From NCBI GenBank assembly GCA_035295745.1, contig DATGIL010000072.1, positions 183,603-247,602 on the forward strand: a stretch of 64,000 bases of DNA, read 5' to 3'. The translations under genes and the position numbers were made by a program. Under the pieces are notes generated by a model. That model did no database searches. It saw only the letters and a program-made list of their open reading frames with translations, and was not told the DNA's origin. Origin of the DNA: JAIQFL01 sp035295745. GTDB taxonomy: Bacteria; Acidobacteriota; Terriglobia; Bryobacterales; Bryobacteraceae. Positions 7,562 through 16,434 of this stretch are shown here, one piece after another. The stretch's first letter is position 1. Each line of letters opens with the position of its first letter.

Positions 7562-7819
7562 ATGAAAAAGTTCATCTCAGGCGTAGTGCTGGGCGCCGTG
7601 TTAGGCTTGGGCGCATGGACACTGTCCGCGCAGAATGAGAGAGCGATGCATCCCCGCATCGCCAAGGCCATCGAAGCTCTGAAAGATGCACGAGCCTACA
7701 TGGCGGAAGCCCCACACGATTTCGGCGGCCACAAAGCGGCTGCCATTCGCGCGACGGACGACGCCATCAAACAGCTCAATTTCGCGTTGGCCTATCGGGG
7801 TAAGGAAGACCGTAAGTAA
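7562..7819 (+). CDS. Small secreted protein of unknown function
   Basis: An 85-residue product starts at an ATG with an excellent Shine-Dalgarno sequence (GAGGAGAGG). Residues 1-23 form a Sec signal peptide (MKKFISGVVLGAVLGLGAWTLSAQ). The mature part is a short helical domain (HPRIAKAIEALKDARAYM, APHDFGGHKAAAIRATDDAI, KQLNFALAY) with several His and acidic residues. Periplasmic and possibly metal- or ligand-binding is a guess. The T-rich tract at 7491-7500 and TAAGAT at 7509-7514 lie in its probable promoter region. Confidence 0.7.
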   Translation: MKKFISGVVLGAVLGLGAWTLSAQNERAMHPRIAKAIEALKDARAYMAEAPHDFGGHKAAAIRATDDAIKQLNFALAYRGKEDRK

Positions 7820-7832
7820 GCTGGCGAATCAT

Positions 7833-7862
7833 GCCGGTGACAGGTCCAGATCTGTCACCGGC
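7833..7862. terminator. Perfect 11-bp hairpin between convergent genes
   Basis: GCCGGTGACAG (7833-7843) and CTGTCACCGGC (7852-7862) are exact reverse complements around an 8-nt loop. The hairpin lies between the convergent genes ending at 7819 and 7877. There is no U-tract, so a bidirectional terminator or RNA-stabilising hairpin is inferred. Confidence 0.6.
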
Positions 7863-7876
7863 AATCCTGTACGAAG

Positions 7877-8380
7877 TTAGGGCGTAGTGCTCCCCGGCGA
7901 CGCGATGGTGACCACATGTCCCAGCGTCACCAGCGTCCTGCCGCTCGGAGTATCCAGGATCTCGAGAGTAGGAACCAACTTACACGCGGAAGTCGAGGCT
8001 GCCGGCGCGGCCGCGTTGGGAGGGGGAACGATCGAGGGAATCGAAATCGTGGCGCGAATCTCTCTTCGATCTCCGGCTGCCAGTTTCAGATCGGTGTCGC
8101 TGCGCAAATCCAACGCCATGCTTTTTCCAGGCGGCACTACCAGCGTTGCCGTCTTCAGCACCGTCCCACTCGAATCCACGAAGCTCACCCCAGCGGTGCA
8201 AACTACTCCGAGGGCAGGTGCAAGCACCCCGGGGTTCAACAGGTTCAACTGAGCGGTCTGCGCATCGGCAAGACCTATCATTCCAGTGGTCTCGACCGTG
8301 GACGAAACTGGAACTGTTTGGGCGAACAGGGCCGTGACGCCGAGCGTCAGGGCACACGTCAAGCTTGCGGAGTTAGGCAT
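7877..8380 (-). CDS. Secreted protein of unknown function
   Basis: I chose ATG 8380 (MPNSASLTCALTLGVTALFA) because GAGGA lies 8 nt upstream; an earlier TTG at 8395 overlaps that site. The signal peptide ends near AQT, leaving a mature protein of about 145 residues. The mature part is rich in Val, Thr, Ser and Pro with beta-strand-like text (LNLLNPGVLAPALGVVC, ILDTPSGRTLVTLGHVVTI) and two Cys that could pair. It resembles lineage-specific exported beta-sandwich proteins. I do not recognise a family. Confidence 0.65.
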   Translation of the reverse strand: MPNSASLTCALTLGVTALFAQTVPVSSTVETTGMIGLADAQTAQLNLLNPGVLAPALGVVCTAGVSFVDSSGTVLKTATLVVPPGKSMALDLRSDTDLKLAAGDRREIRATISIPSIVPPPNAAAPAASTSACKLVPTLEILDTPSGRTLVTLGHVVTIASPGSTTP

Positions 8381-8631
8381 CTGTTTTATCCTCAAAACTC
8401 ACCGGGACTCGCCTGAAGCCGAACGTCCGTACGGGCCCTGGACCCGATTCTTGCGGGTCTCCTCCGAGAGAGGCACGATAAACGATCGCCGGCTGATGGC
8501 GAATCCCGGCAGCTTCTGTAGTGTTTTGGAAATCCGTTGGGGCGCGAGGTGGGCGCTGGTCCCTTCGGTCTTACTGCTGGAACCCGGTTCGCGTGTGGTG
8601 AGTTTCGCAGGTTGAGATTATTTAATCTAAC

Positions 8632-9723
8632 TCAAACCTTCGTGCAGGATTGGTAAATGGCAGCGATGAGCCGCATATCGCGGAGACCTTCTTCCCCGGA
8701 TGCCCGCAACGGCTTGTTGTCCAGAACAGCTTCGGCGAGATGATCGGCAATCCGCGGAAAGTGGGCCGGATCGTGCTCGCCGGATGCGAACTCGACTGCC
8801 GGATCGCCTTGGGGATTCGCCGTCAGATGCTGCCCCTGATAGCCGAATGCCGATTCCATGTGCATGGTCCCCTTCGATCCATACACCGTGAAGGATCCGG
8901 GCATGTTGGCGCCATAGGTCGTCGTGCAAGTTGCCACCGTGCCCGAAGGGAACTTCATGGTCCAGGACAGATTCTCTTCCACCTCTTTAAAGCGGCCATC
9001 CTGATCGGTTACGGAACTGTACGCCTTCAAGTCTCCCTCCGGCTCCGCGCCGGTAAGATAGCGGCAGGCATTCAGCGAGTAGATCCCCATGTCCATCAGC
9101 GGACCGCCTCCACCCAGCGACTTGGTGATCCGCCACTCTCCGGCGCGGATATTGAATCCGTTGGCGCTCTCGATGGATTGAATTTTGCCCAGCTTGCCGT
9201 CGCGGATGAGTTGAATCGCCTGGAGGTGAGCCGGTTCGAACTGACAGCGATAGGCGATCATCAGCTTACGATTCGCCTGTCGCGCGGCGTCCACCATGGC
9301 CTGTGCTTCGGCCGCTGTATTCGCCATGGGTTTTTCGCACAGGATGTGTTTGCCCGCCTTCGCGGCGCGAATGGTGTACTCGGCGTGCATCCCGTTGGGC
9401 AGCGCGATGTACACGGCATCGATGTCGCGATTCTCGGCAATGGCATCATATCTCTCATAACTATAGATACTCTGAGCTGGTACTCCGTATTCGGCCGCCA
9501 TCTTGTCGGCTTTATCGCGATGTCCGCTCACCAGTGCCGTCACCCGGCAGTGCTTCGACATCTTCGTTCCGGGCATGAAATGCTGCATTGAGATGCGGCC
9601 AAGTCCAACAATACAATAGCGAAACTGCCGGTCCGGTGGCTGAGCTCCGCTGCGCGGCCAGCACTGCCACGCGGTCCCCAGGGCTGCTATCCGAGCCAAT
9701 TCTCGCCGGCTGTATCGTGTCAC
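8632..9723 (-). CDS. Tat-exported Gfo/Idh/MocA-family oxidoreductase (second copy)
   Basis: GTG at 9723 is the likely start: AGGAGGAG precedes it by 4-5 nt, and it puts a twin-arginine signal (YSRRELARIAALG) at the N-terminus. The 363-residue product has the Rossmann motif YCIVGLGRISMQHF, the canonical GKHILCEKPMA loop and the LMDMGIYSLNACRYLTGAEP segment, which covers the usual Gly-Gly-Pro-Leu-x-Asp-x-Gly substrate-side motif (GGGGPLMDMG). It is glucose-fructose oxidoreductase-like. It is a different subfamily from the protein at 5977. The unusually long gap to its neighbours (8381-8631) contains no gene. Confidence 0.85.
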   Translation of the reverse strand: MTRYSRRELARIAALGTAWQCWPRSGAQPPDRQFRYCIVGLGRISMQHFMPGTKMSKHCRVTALVSGHRDKADKMAAEYGVPAQSIYSYERYDAIAENRDIDAVYIALPNGMHAEYTIRAAKAGKHILCEKPMANTAAEAQAMVDAARQANRKLMIAYRCQFEPAHLQAIQLIRDGKLGKIQSIESANGFNIRAGEWRITKSLGGGGPLMDMGIYSLNACRYLTGAEPEGDLKAYSSVTDQDGRFKEVEENLSWTMKFPSGTVATCTTTYGANMPGSFTVYGSKGTMHMESAFGYQGQHLTANPQGDPAVEFASGEHDPAHFPRIADHLAEAVLDNKPLRASGEEGLRDMRLIAAIYQSCTKV

Positions 9724-9893
9724 GTTTCTCCTCCTGGTTTCTCTCCACGATACAGCAGCCGCGCCTCCGCCGTGTGGCAATCTCCCTCACACGACAGTAC
9801 AGGGGAACTTTTCTTCCAAGGGTGGTGTCATAACTGTTTGCAGGGATCGTAAAATCCTGATAATGTGAAGTCGGGCTGAATGTGAGGCTACCG

Positions 9894-10559
9894 GTGGCCA
9901 CTTCAATCTTGGACTTGAGTTCGGAACGAACTTCGGAAGCGGGAGTAGAGGCAGAGGACTCTCGCCTGATCGAATCCCTGCGTGAGGGCTCCGAGCGAGC
10001 CTACGAGGAACTGCTGACAAGATTCCAGCAGCCCGTTTACACGCTGGCCTTGCGATTGTTGAACGACTCCTCCGAGGCGAGCGACGTCGTTCAGGAAGTC
10101 TTCCTCAAAGTGTTCCGCAACATTGGTAGTTTCCGCGGACAGAGCACTCTCAAGACATGGATTTACCGTATTACGGTGAATGAGGCTCACAACACCAGGC
10201 GATGGTTTTTCCGCCACCGCCGGAGGGAGGTGGAACTCGATACCGACCCAGAAGAAGTGCGCAGTTGGAAGGACGTGATACCGGATCGAAATCGGTCGCC
10301 CTTTGACGTAGCGTTCGATGGCGAGCAACACCTGATGATCGAAGCGGCGCTGGCCCGAATCAATCCCATCTTTCGCGAGGCAGTGGTACTGAGAGACATT
10401 ACGGATCAGAGTTACGATGAGATAGCGGAGATCCTAGGAGTTTCCCTTGGGACGGTAAAGTCCCGGATTCTGCGGGGCCGGGAGGCCCTCAGAGACGAAC
10501 TCGAGAGCAGCCTGAAAGCCAGGCCGGCTCTACGATTGGTGCCCAAAACGGCAGAGTGA
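9894..10559 (+). CDS. ECF-subfamily RNA polymerase sigma factor (RpoE-like)
   Basis: The 221-residue product has sigma region 2 (AYEELLTRFQQPVYTLALRL, SDVVQEVFLKVFRNIGSF, TWIYRITVNEAHN) and region 4 (LRDITDQSYDEIAEILGV followed by SLGTVKSRILRGREAL, a helix-turn-helix). It lacks regions 1 and 3, as ECF factors do. Start choice: GTG 9894 has GAGG 6-7 nt upstream; GTG 9882 is an alternative adding four residues. The anti-sigma gene begins 4 nt after the stop, so co-transcription and control by sequestration are expected. Its regulon is unknown. Confidence 0.9.
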   Translation: MATSILDLSSERTSEAGVEAEDSRLIESLREGSERAYEELLTRFQQPVYTLALRLLNDSSEASDVVQEVFLKVFRNIGSFRGQSTLKTWIYRITVNEAHNTRRWFFRHRRREVELDTDPEEVRSWKDVIPDRNRSPFDVAFDGEQHLMIEAALARINPIFREAVVLRDITDQSYDEIAEILGVSLGTVKSRILRGREALRDELESSLKARPALRLVPKTAE

Positions 10560-10563
10560 GTTT

Positions 10564-11304
10564 ATGAGTTGTGAAAACGTGCAAAAACTGATCTCACCGC
10601 TCGTCGATCGACAAGTTCCGGCCGGCGAGCAAGAGGATGTGTTGGCGCACCTCGAAGCCTGCAAGCAGTGCGGTGCGCAATTCGAATCGATGCAGAAGAT
10701 GCGCCAGGCATTGCGAACCATGAGTCATGCGCCCATTCCGGTCCATTTGACCGCGAATCTGCGGGTGTTGGCATCTCATGAGCGCGAACGGCGGCTCTCG
10801 CGAGTAAGCTTCTCGGCACGACTGCGGTTTTGGTATGACCACGCGCGATTGTGGTTCGATAACCTCATGCGTCCTGTCGCCCTTCCCTTCGGAGGCGGCT
10901 TGGTTTCGGCGATTGTCCTTTTTAGCATTCTCGTTCCCAGCCTTACTTTTCAGCACGAAGATACCGACGCAGTTCTGGTTACCGATCCTTATGGTCAGGT
11001 AGTGGTGCTCAGTTCCGGTGGAGTCTATGCTCCGGATGGCACGACGAGTAACGATCTGCCGCGCATCGAGCCGACCTACGCGCATTACACCGGGGATTAT
11101 CCGGAAGACACCAACGTAGTTTGGTTGGCGATCGGCGGGGACGGAAAGGTCCAAGGCTACTCAGTTGCAAAGGGCCGCTTGACGCCCGATATGATCAGCA
11201 TCATCTCCATCTCCAAGTTCAGTCCGGCAACGTTCCTGGGTCTGCCTACTGCGGGAGTGGTTAAGATGGTGCAGCATCGCACGCGCCATACCGTTCGCAG
11301 CTAG
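10564..11304 (+). CDS. Zinc-finger anti-sigma factor, single-pass membrane protein
   Basis: The N-terminus has the anti-sigma zinc-binding pattern H29-x3-C33-x2-C36 (HLEACKQC), with an additional C3. A cytoplasmic helical segment follows, then one membrane span at about residues 113-132 (GGLVSAIVLFSILVPSLTF). A ~110-residue extracytoplasmic domain contains DAVLVTDPYGQVVVLSSGGV and NVVWLAIGGDGKVQGYSVAK. By family knowledge it should hold the adjacent ECF sigma factor at the membrane until a signal reaches the outer domain. That domain is larger than in minimal anti-sigma factors and may be a sensor. Confidence 0.85.
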   Translation: MSCENVQKLISPLVDRQVPAGEQEDVLAHLEACKQCGAQFESMQKMRQALRTMSHAPIPVHLTANLRVLASHERERRLSRVSFSARLRFWYDHARLWFDNLMRPVALPFGGGLVSAIVLFSILVPSLTFQHEDTDAVLVTDPYGQVVVLSSGGVYAPDGTTSNDLPRIEPTYAHYTGDYPEDTNVVWLAIGGDGKVQGYSVAKGRLTPDMISIISISKFSPATFLGLPTAGVVKMVQHRTRHTVRS

Positions 11305-11315
11305 CCTGCCGCTCC

Positions 11316-12071
11316 GTGTCGCGGCAAAAACTCGGCCAGCATTTCCTCACTAACCGCTCCATTTTGGAGCGCATCGCGGTAGCGGCCTGTCCGCCCGCGG
11401 AACCTCCCGGTCAGGTGATTGAAATCGGACCGGGACGTGGCGCCCTCACCGAGGAACTCCTCAAGCGAGCCGCCCGCGTGGTGGCGATTGAGGTCGATCC
11501 TTACCTGGTCGCCTATCTCCGGCAGCGCTTCGCCGCCGATCCCCGCCTCGAAGTAGTGGAAGGCAATGTCCTCGAGACCGATCTGAACCAATGGGGTCGG
11601 ACGGCGATCGCCGGCAATCTTCCGTACTACATCACGTCGCCAATTCTGGAGCTGACCTCGCGGCTCGATTTCACTCGTGCGGTCTATCTGATCCAGAAGG
11701 AGGTGGCCGACCGCCTGGTCGCCTCTCCTGGAACGCGCGAATATGGCTTCCTGACCGTTCAGACTGCGCTCTTTGCTTCGGTTCGCCAACTCTTTGTGGT
11801 CAAGCCAGGATCGTTCCATATCCCGCCGAAAGTCGACTCCGCAGTGGTGCTGCTGGAGCCGCGGCCAGTCGACCTCGGCGGTCTCGATCGGGCGGAATTC
11901 CTCCGCTTCATCGGTCTCTGCTTTCAATACAAGCGGAAGACCATCCGGAACTGCTTGATCGACACTTACGGCAAAGAAGCGGTCGACTCCCTGCCGGAAG
12001 CGCCGCTTCGTGCCGAACAGATACCGCTCGAAACCTTTGCCGGCATGTTCCGCCGCCTGGGCCCGGGCTAA
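11316..12071 (+). CDS. rsmA: 16S rRNA dimethyladenosine transferase RsmA/KsgA
   Basis: The 251-residue product, starting at GTG 11316 only 11 nt after the anti-sigma gene, has the hallmark N-terminus KLGQHFLTNRSILERI. It has the SAM-binding motif IEIGPGRGALTEELL, the acidic loop AIEVDPYLV and the catalytic motif NLPYYITSPIL. The C-terminal helical domain includes VKPGSFHIPPKVDSAVV. The enzyme dimethylates two adjacent adenines near the 3' end of 16S rRNA during small-subunit maturation. Length matches the family. The short spacing suggests read-through from the sigma/anti-sigma operon. Confidence 0.95.
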   Translation: MSRQKLGQHFLTNRSILERIAVAACPPAEPPGQVIEIGPGRGALTEELLKRAARVVAIEVDPYLVAYLRQRFAADPRLEVVEGNVLETDLNQWGRTAIAGNLPYYITSPILELTSRLDFTRAVYLIQKEVADRLVASPGTREYGFLTVQTALFASVRQLFVVKPGSFHIPPKVDSAVVLLEPRPVDLGGLDRAEFLRFIGLCFQYKRKTIRNCLIDTYGKEAVDSLPEAPLRAEQIPLETFAGMFRRLGPG

Positions 12072-12085
12072 GCTGCCGCTTGCCG

Positions 12086-13300
12086 TTACTCGAATCTCAG
12101 CGCCTCGATCGGATCCAGATTGGCTGCCTTCTTTGCCGGGTAATAGCCGAAGAAGACGCCGATCGCCATCGAGAACAACGCAGAGCCCGCCATCGCCACC
12201 GGAGAGATCGCTTCCGGCCAGCCGAACACCGTCGACAGCAGAACGGAGACGCAGACACCCAGCAGGATCCCGCCGAGGCCTCCCGCAAGCCCCAGCACGA
12301 CGGATTCGATCAGGAATTGAGATTGCACGTGCTTCATCCGCGCGCCCACCGCCATACGGATCCCGATCTCGCGAGTTCGTTCCGTCACGGAGACGAGCAT
12401 GATGTTCATGATTCCGATGCCACCAACCAGCAGGGAGACCGCGGCAATCCCGCCCAGCAGCATAGTCATCACCCGCGTGGTCGCTTCCGCAGTGTTGGCG
12501 ACATCCGTCAGATTGCGGACGTTGAAATCGTCAGGCTGTCCCTGGCGGAGATTGTGCCGCGATCTCAGCACGTCCCCGATCTGCTGTTGGGCCGCGCTGG
12601 TCGCATCGGCACTCACCGCGGAAACATATGCCGTCGGAATGTAGGTCACCGATAGCAGTTTCTTCATCGCAGTGGTGTAGGGCATGAGCAAGGTGTCATC
12701 CTGATCCTGCCCCGTCTGGCTCTGCCCGCGTGCTTCCAGTACGCCAGTCACGCGGAACGGCAGATTGCGCACTCGCAGCGTCTGTCCCACCGGATCCATC
12801 CCCGGGAAGAGCTGGTCGGCGATGGTCTGTCCGATCACCACGACGCGCGCCGCGCTGGTCACATCGGCATCGGTGAAGAAGTCGCCTGAGGAGACGCCAC
12901 GATTGCGGATCTCGCTGTACGACGTGTTGGTGCCTTCCGCGCGGGTCGTCCAGTTCTGGTTCCCGAATACCAGCGTCACGGACACATTGACACTGGGGCT
13001 GGCCGCTCGGACTGCGGGAGCGTCCCGCAGGATCGCCTGCACGTCGTCAGGAGTCAGCGTGGTTGTGGTTCCAGCCCCGCCCCGCAGGCCCCCGGTGTTC
13101 TGGCTGCCGGCGGAGACGATCAACATGTTGGTTCCCATGCTGGCGATCTGTTGCTGCACCTGCTGCTGGGCGCCCTGCCCCAAACTCACCATGGCGATGA
13201 CCGCGGCCACGCCGATGACGATTCCAAGCATGGTGAGAATGCTGCGAGCCTTGTTGCGCGCCAGTGCGCGCATGGCGATCTTGATGACTGAGCCGATCAT
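12086..13300 (-). CDS. MacB-type ABC transporter permease
   Basis: The 404-residue protein begins with MIGSVIKIAMRALARNKARS and a first membrane span (ILTMLGIVIGVAAVIAMVSL). A periplasmic MacB_PCD domain occupies about residues 50-260. The FtsX domain follows with three spans (MTMLLGGIAAVSLLVGGIGI, VLGLAGGLGGILLGVCVSVL, VAMAGSALFSMAIGVFFGYY) and a terminal PAKKAANLDPIEALRFE, the usual end of this family. It overlaps the ATPase gene by 4 nt (ATGA), so translation is coupled. With 13297 and 14116 it forms a tripartite MacA-MacB-like exporter or mechanotransmission pump. The substrate is unknown. Confidence 0.9.
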   Translation of the reverse strand: MIGSVIKIAMRALARNKARSILTMLGIVIGVAAVIAMVSLGQGAQQQVQQQIASMGTNMLIVSAGSQNTGGLRGGAGTTTTLTPDDVQAILRDAPAVRAASPSVNVSVTLVFGNQNWTTRAEGTNTSYSEIRNRGVSSGDFFTDADVTSAARVVVIGQTIADQLFPGMDPVGQTLRVRNLPFRVTGVLEARGQSQTGQDQDDTLLMPYTTAMKKLLSVTYIPTAYVSAVSADATSAAQQQIGDVLRSRHNLRQGQPDDFNVRNLTDVANTAEATTRVMTMLLGGIAAVSLLVGGIGIMNIMLVSVTERTREIGIRMAVGARMKHVQSQFLIESVVLGLAGGLGGILLGVCVSVLLSTVFGWPEAISPVAMAGSALFSMAIGVFFGYYPAKKAANLDPIEALRFE

Positions 13301-14070
13301 AACTCCTCCTGCGCGGCCGGCATGACATAGTCCTCTTCCGGCGGCAATTTGACCAATTCTTCGGCGGCGTCGCGAGTGTTCGCCACGTGCCGGTCGGACA
13401 CCACTCTTCCATCGCGCACCATCACGACGCGGTCCGCGAACGCCGCGATATCCGGCTCATGGGTCACCAGAATGATGGTGATACCCGACTCACGGTTCAA
13501 CCTCTGGAACACGCTCATCACGTCGAGTGACGTTCGCGTATCGAGGTTCCCGGTCGGTTCATCGGCCAGCAGCATGGAAGGATTGTTCACCAGGGCGCGC
13601 GCAATTGCCACGCGCTGCTGCTGTCCGCCCGAGAGCTGGCTCGGATGGTTGTCTTCGCGATACGCCAACCCCACGATGCTCAACGCCACCCGGCTGCGGC
13701 GAATCCGCTCGGCTGCGGGCACCCCTGCATAGATCAGAGGCAGCTCGACATTCTCCAGTGCAGTGGTGCGCCGCAGCAGATTGAAGCCCTGGAACACGAA
13801 TCCCAATTTGCGATTCCGCACATCGGCGCGCTGGTCCTTGTCGAGCTGCGAAATATCTACACCTTCCAGCAGATACTGGCCGCTGGTGGGGCGGTCCAGG
13901 CATCCCAGAATATTCATCAGGGTCGATTTGCCGGAGCCGGACGTTCCCATGATCGCGACAAACTCACCGTGCTCGATCTCCAGGTTGATGTTGCGCAGAG
14001 CGTGGACGCGCATGGCGCCGGTATCGTAGATCTTCTCGATGTTCATCAGTTGAATCACTGGCGTATTCAT
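13297..14070 (-). CDS. MacB/LolD-type ABC transporter ATPase
   Basis: The 257-residue protein has Walker A GTSGSGKSTLMN, the Q-loop region FVFQGFNLLRRTTALENVEL, the ABC signature LSGGQQQRVAIARAL, Walker B MLLADEPTGNLD and the H-switch VTHEPDIAAFADR. This is the classical MacB/LolD subfamily, in which ATP hydrolysis drives a conformational change transmitted to the periplasm. A C-terminal acidic tail of about 25 residues follows. It is encoded between the adaptor gene (45 bp upstream) and the permease gene (4-nt overlap). Confidence 0.92.
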   Translation of the reverse strand: MNTPVIQLMNIEKIYDTGAMRVHALRNINLEIEHGEFVAIMGTSGSGKSTLMNILGCLDRPTSGQYLLEGVDISQLDKDQRADVRNRKLGFVFQGFNLLRRTTALENVELPLIYAGVPAAERIRRSRVALSIVGLAYREDNHPSQLSGGQQQRVAIARALVNNPSMLLADEPTGNLDTRTSLDVMSVFQRLNRESGITIILVTHEPDIAAFADRVVMVRDGRVVSDRHVANTRDAAEELVKLPPEEDYVMPAAQEEL

Positions 14071-14115
14071 GGCATGCCTCCTGAGTTAACTTGCCTAGGG
14101 ATCAACTCGCGAATT

Positions 14116-15513
14116 CTAGCGGCCGACTCGTCCGCCGGCGGTCCCACCAGCGAATGGGGATCGTGCCGGAGTGGTGGTCGCCTTCGCGCCGCTGGCTGTG
14201 GTGGACGGCACTGCCACCACATCGCCTTCCTTCAGGTCGCCCGCAACGATCTCGGTGCGCACGCCGTCCGTGGTTCCCGTCTGAACGGATACCTGAGTGA
14301 GTTTTCCGGTGGCGTCGACTTTCCACACAGCCGGTCCGCGGACGGGTTTCGCCGGAGTGGCCTGCGCATCCGGCCGGAAGCGTAGCGCGGTGTTCGGGAC
14401 GGCGATCACGTTGTCGCTCTCGGCTGCCACTACCGTCACATTCGCGGTCATGCCCGGTTTCAGCTTGAGATCGGGGTTCGCCACATCGATGACCGCCGTG
14501 TAGGTGACCACGTTCTGCACCGTTTGCGGGGCCAGGCGAACCTGTGAGATGCTGCCGCGAAAAACATCGTTCGGGTACGCATCCACCGTGAAGCTCACCT
14601 TATTGCTATTGTTCAGTTGCCCCACGTCGGCTTCGTCGATATTCGCGAGGACTTGCATGCGCGTCAGGTCGTTGGCGATCAGGAACACGGTCGGCGCGGC
14701 CAGGCTTGCGGCCACGGTCTGGCCGACGTCTACGTTTCGCGCCACCACCACGCCGTCGATGGGCGCCTTGATCACGGTGTGGTCGAGGTTGACCTTGGCC
14801 ACGTCGACTGACGCCTTCGCCTGGTCTGACTGGGCCTGCGCCTGGTTCACCTGGCTGCGAGCGGATTGGGCCTGCGCCTTGGACTGATTGAGCTGGGCGA
14901 TGGCCTGCTGCTTCTGCGCGTCGGCCTGCGCGAGCGCGGCCTGTGCGGTGGGAAGATCCATGGCAGGAGCGGCGCCGGCCTGTACGAGCTTCTGTGTCCG
15001 ATCAAAAGAGGTCTGCGCGTCCTTCAACGCGGAGTCGGTGCGGTCGACATTTGCTTGTGCCGCCGCCACTCCGGCATCGGCCGCGACGACGTTGCTCTGC
15101 GCCGACTGCACGGTGGCTAGTGTGCCCATCCAGGTGGCATTCGCCTGATTGAGCTGTGCCTGGAACTGAGAAGGATCGATCCGCGCGATCACCTGGCCCT
15201 TCTTAACCTGACTGTTGTAGTCGGCATCCAACTCGGAGATCGCTCCAGACACCTCCGTGCCCACCTGCACCGTTGTCACCGCCTGCAGGGTGCCAGTCGC
15301 GGTGATCGTCTTCGCGATTGTCTGCCGTTTGACCTGCGCCGTGCCAAACGCCGCCGCCTTGGGAGCCGCGGTCATCCGCCACACCCCGGCAGCCGCTCCG
15401 ATCAACAACAGGGCCCCCACCGCCGCCATCCAACGACGATGGTGGGGCCTGGAAGCGGGAGGCGCCTGCAAAAGCGCCTCCAGTTTCTGCTGCTCGAGAA
15501 CCTTGGTAGCCAT
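14116..15513 (-). CDS. MacA/HlyD-family periplasmic adaptor
   Basis: The 465-residue protein has an N-terminal membrane anchor at about residues 29-45 (WMAAVGALLLIGAAAGVW). A split lipoyl/barrel-sandwich motif follows (VGTEVSGAISELDADYNSQV and VIKAPIDGVVVARNVDVG). Between these lies a long alpha-hairpin (about 150 residues, Ala/Gln/Asp-rich coiled coil). A beta-barrel and membrane-proximal domain follows (ANIDEADVGQLNNSNKVSFT). This is the membrane-fusion partner that joins the MacB-like transporter to an outer-membrane channel. No TolC-like gene is present here. The end is low-complexity (Thr, Ala, Gly). Confidence 0.9.
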   Translation of the reverse strand: MATKVLEQQKLEALLQAPPASRPHHRRWMAAVGALLLIGAAAGVWRMTAAPKAAAFGTAQVKRQTIAKTITATGTLQAVTTVQVGTEVSGAISELDADYNSQVKKGQVIARIDPSQFQAQLNQANATWMGTLATVQSAQSNVVAADAGVAAAQANVDRTDSALKDAQTSFDRTQKLVQAGAAPAMDLPTAQAALAQADAQKQQAIAQLNQSKAQAQSARSQVNQAQAQSDQAKASVDVAKVNLDHTVIKAPIDGVVVARNVDVGQTVAASLAAPTVFLIANDLTRMQVLANIDEADVGQLNNSNKVSFTVDAYPNDVFRGSISQVRLAPQTVQNVVTYTAVIDVANPDLKLKPGMTANVTVVAAESDNVIAVPNTALRFRPDAQATPAKPVRGPAVWKVDATGKLTQVSVQTGTTDGVRTEIVAGDLKEGDVVAVPSTTASGAKATTTPARSPFAGGTAGGRVGR

Positions 15514-15678
15514 CGTAATTTCCTCCGCTGTCTACAAGGCGTCGGGCGTTCCGCTGGAAGGCGTAAGCCTTTGTAAAATTATGTGAAGCGGACAAGAAGA
15601 TTGCTTACAAGGCCAATCCCACGAGTGCTCTTTAGTTATCAGCCCCCGGTGCCGGAAACCCGTTGTATGCTGTATGGA

Positions 15679-16014
15679 ATGCCGATCGAGTCAAGCAAAC
15701 TGGATGGTGGGGTTGCCGTCGTCAAGATCTCGGGGCGCCTGGTGTTCGGCCGGGAAGTGGACCGGCTGGAATCGACCATTGCCGAATTGTTGAGGGATGG
15801 ACGTTCGAAGATCGTCTTCGATCTCTCCGCGCTGGATTACGTGGACAGTTCGGGCATTGGGACCTTGGTGGCGTGCTTGACCCAGATCAAGAAGGCTGGC
15901 GGCGATCTGCGCACGGCCGCCGCCAACACTCGCATCAATCGGCTCTTCACCATGACCGGTGTCGACAAGTTGCTCTCACTGTATCCTTCAGTTACCGAAG
16001 CGTCCGCCGGGTAA
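15679..16014 (+). CDS. STAS-domain protein (anti-sigma factor antagonist-like)
   Basis: I chose ATG 15679 (MPIESSKLDGGVAVVKISG), which fits the start of the STAS fold; upstream in-frame ATGs add only unlike sequence. The 111-residue product has strand VVKISGRLVFGREV, then IVFDLSALDYVDSSGIGTLV. The DSSG serine is the phosphorylation site of SpoIIAA-type antagonists, followed by the helix TLVACLTQIKKAGGDLR. Such proteins bind anti-sigma kinases or act in partner-switching modules. No kinase or phosphatase gene lies next to it. Confidence 0.85.
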   Translation: MPIESSKLDGGVAVVKISGRLVFGREVDRLESTIAELLRDGRSKIVFDLSALDYVDSSGIGTLVACLTQIKKAGGDLRTAAANTRINRLFTMTGVDKLLSLYPSVTEASAG

Positions 16015-16017
16015 TTC

Positions 16018-16434
16018 TCAGTTTTCGGAGGGCCGTTCGACATGGTCGATCACGAGGACCGTGACCGGCCCCTTGGTCGACTCGAGTTTGAGCCCTAGCT
16101 GCTCCTGTACTGCCGTGAGGATATTGGGGGGAGCCGACGGGTCTGCGGCGGGTTCCGCGCCGCCTGAGGGCAGGGGACCGGGACCTCCGCGCGGCATGCC
16201 GGCAGTGACTTCGTCCGGCGTGAATTCCCGCCGCCGATCGAACGTGCCGGTAACCCCCATCTTATCGATGACTGGCCGTCCGAGCAGCATGGAGAGAACT
16301 CGGATGAACTCCGGCATGGGCACCTTCCCGCCCATCATCCGGACGCCCGTGGGGCGCATGTTCACGAGGGGGCTGCCACACGGAACCGCCAGGTCCCGCA
16401 GCGGGGGTGGCGGCGCGCTCGTATCGACGGTCAC
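16018..16434 (-). pseudogene. C-terminal remnant of a TIGR03435-family protein
   Basis: The frame reads PMPEFIRVLSMLLGRPVIDK, then GVTGTFDRRREFTPDE, and ends TAVQEQLGLKLESTKGPV with VLVIDHVERPSEN. This is the very typical C-terminus of TIGR03435 proteins, a secreted family expanded in Solibacter-type Acidobacteriota. Family members are roughly twice this length or more and have a signal peptide. Here the frame extends upstream without a start to about 16550, then loses similarity, so the N-terminal half is missing. It ends 3 nt from the STAS stop in convergent orientation. Confidence 0.7.
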
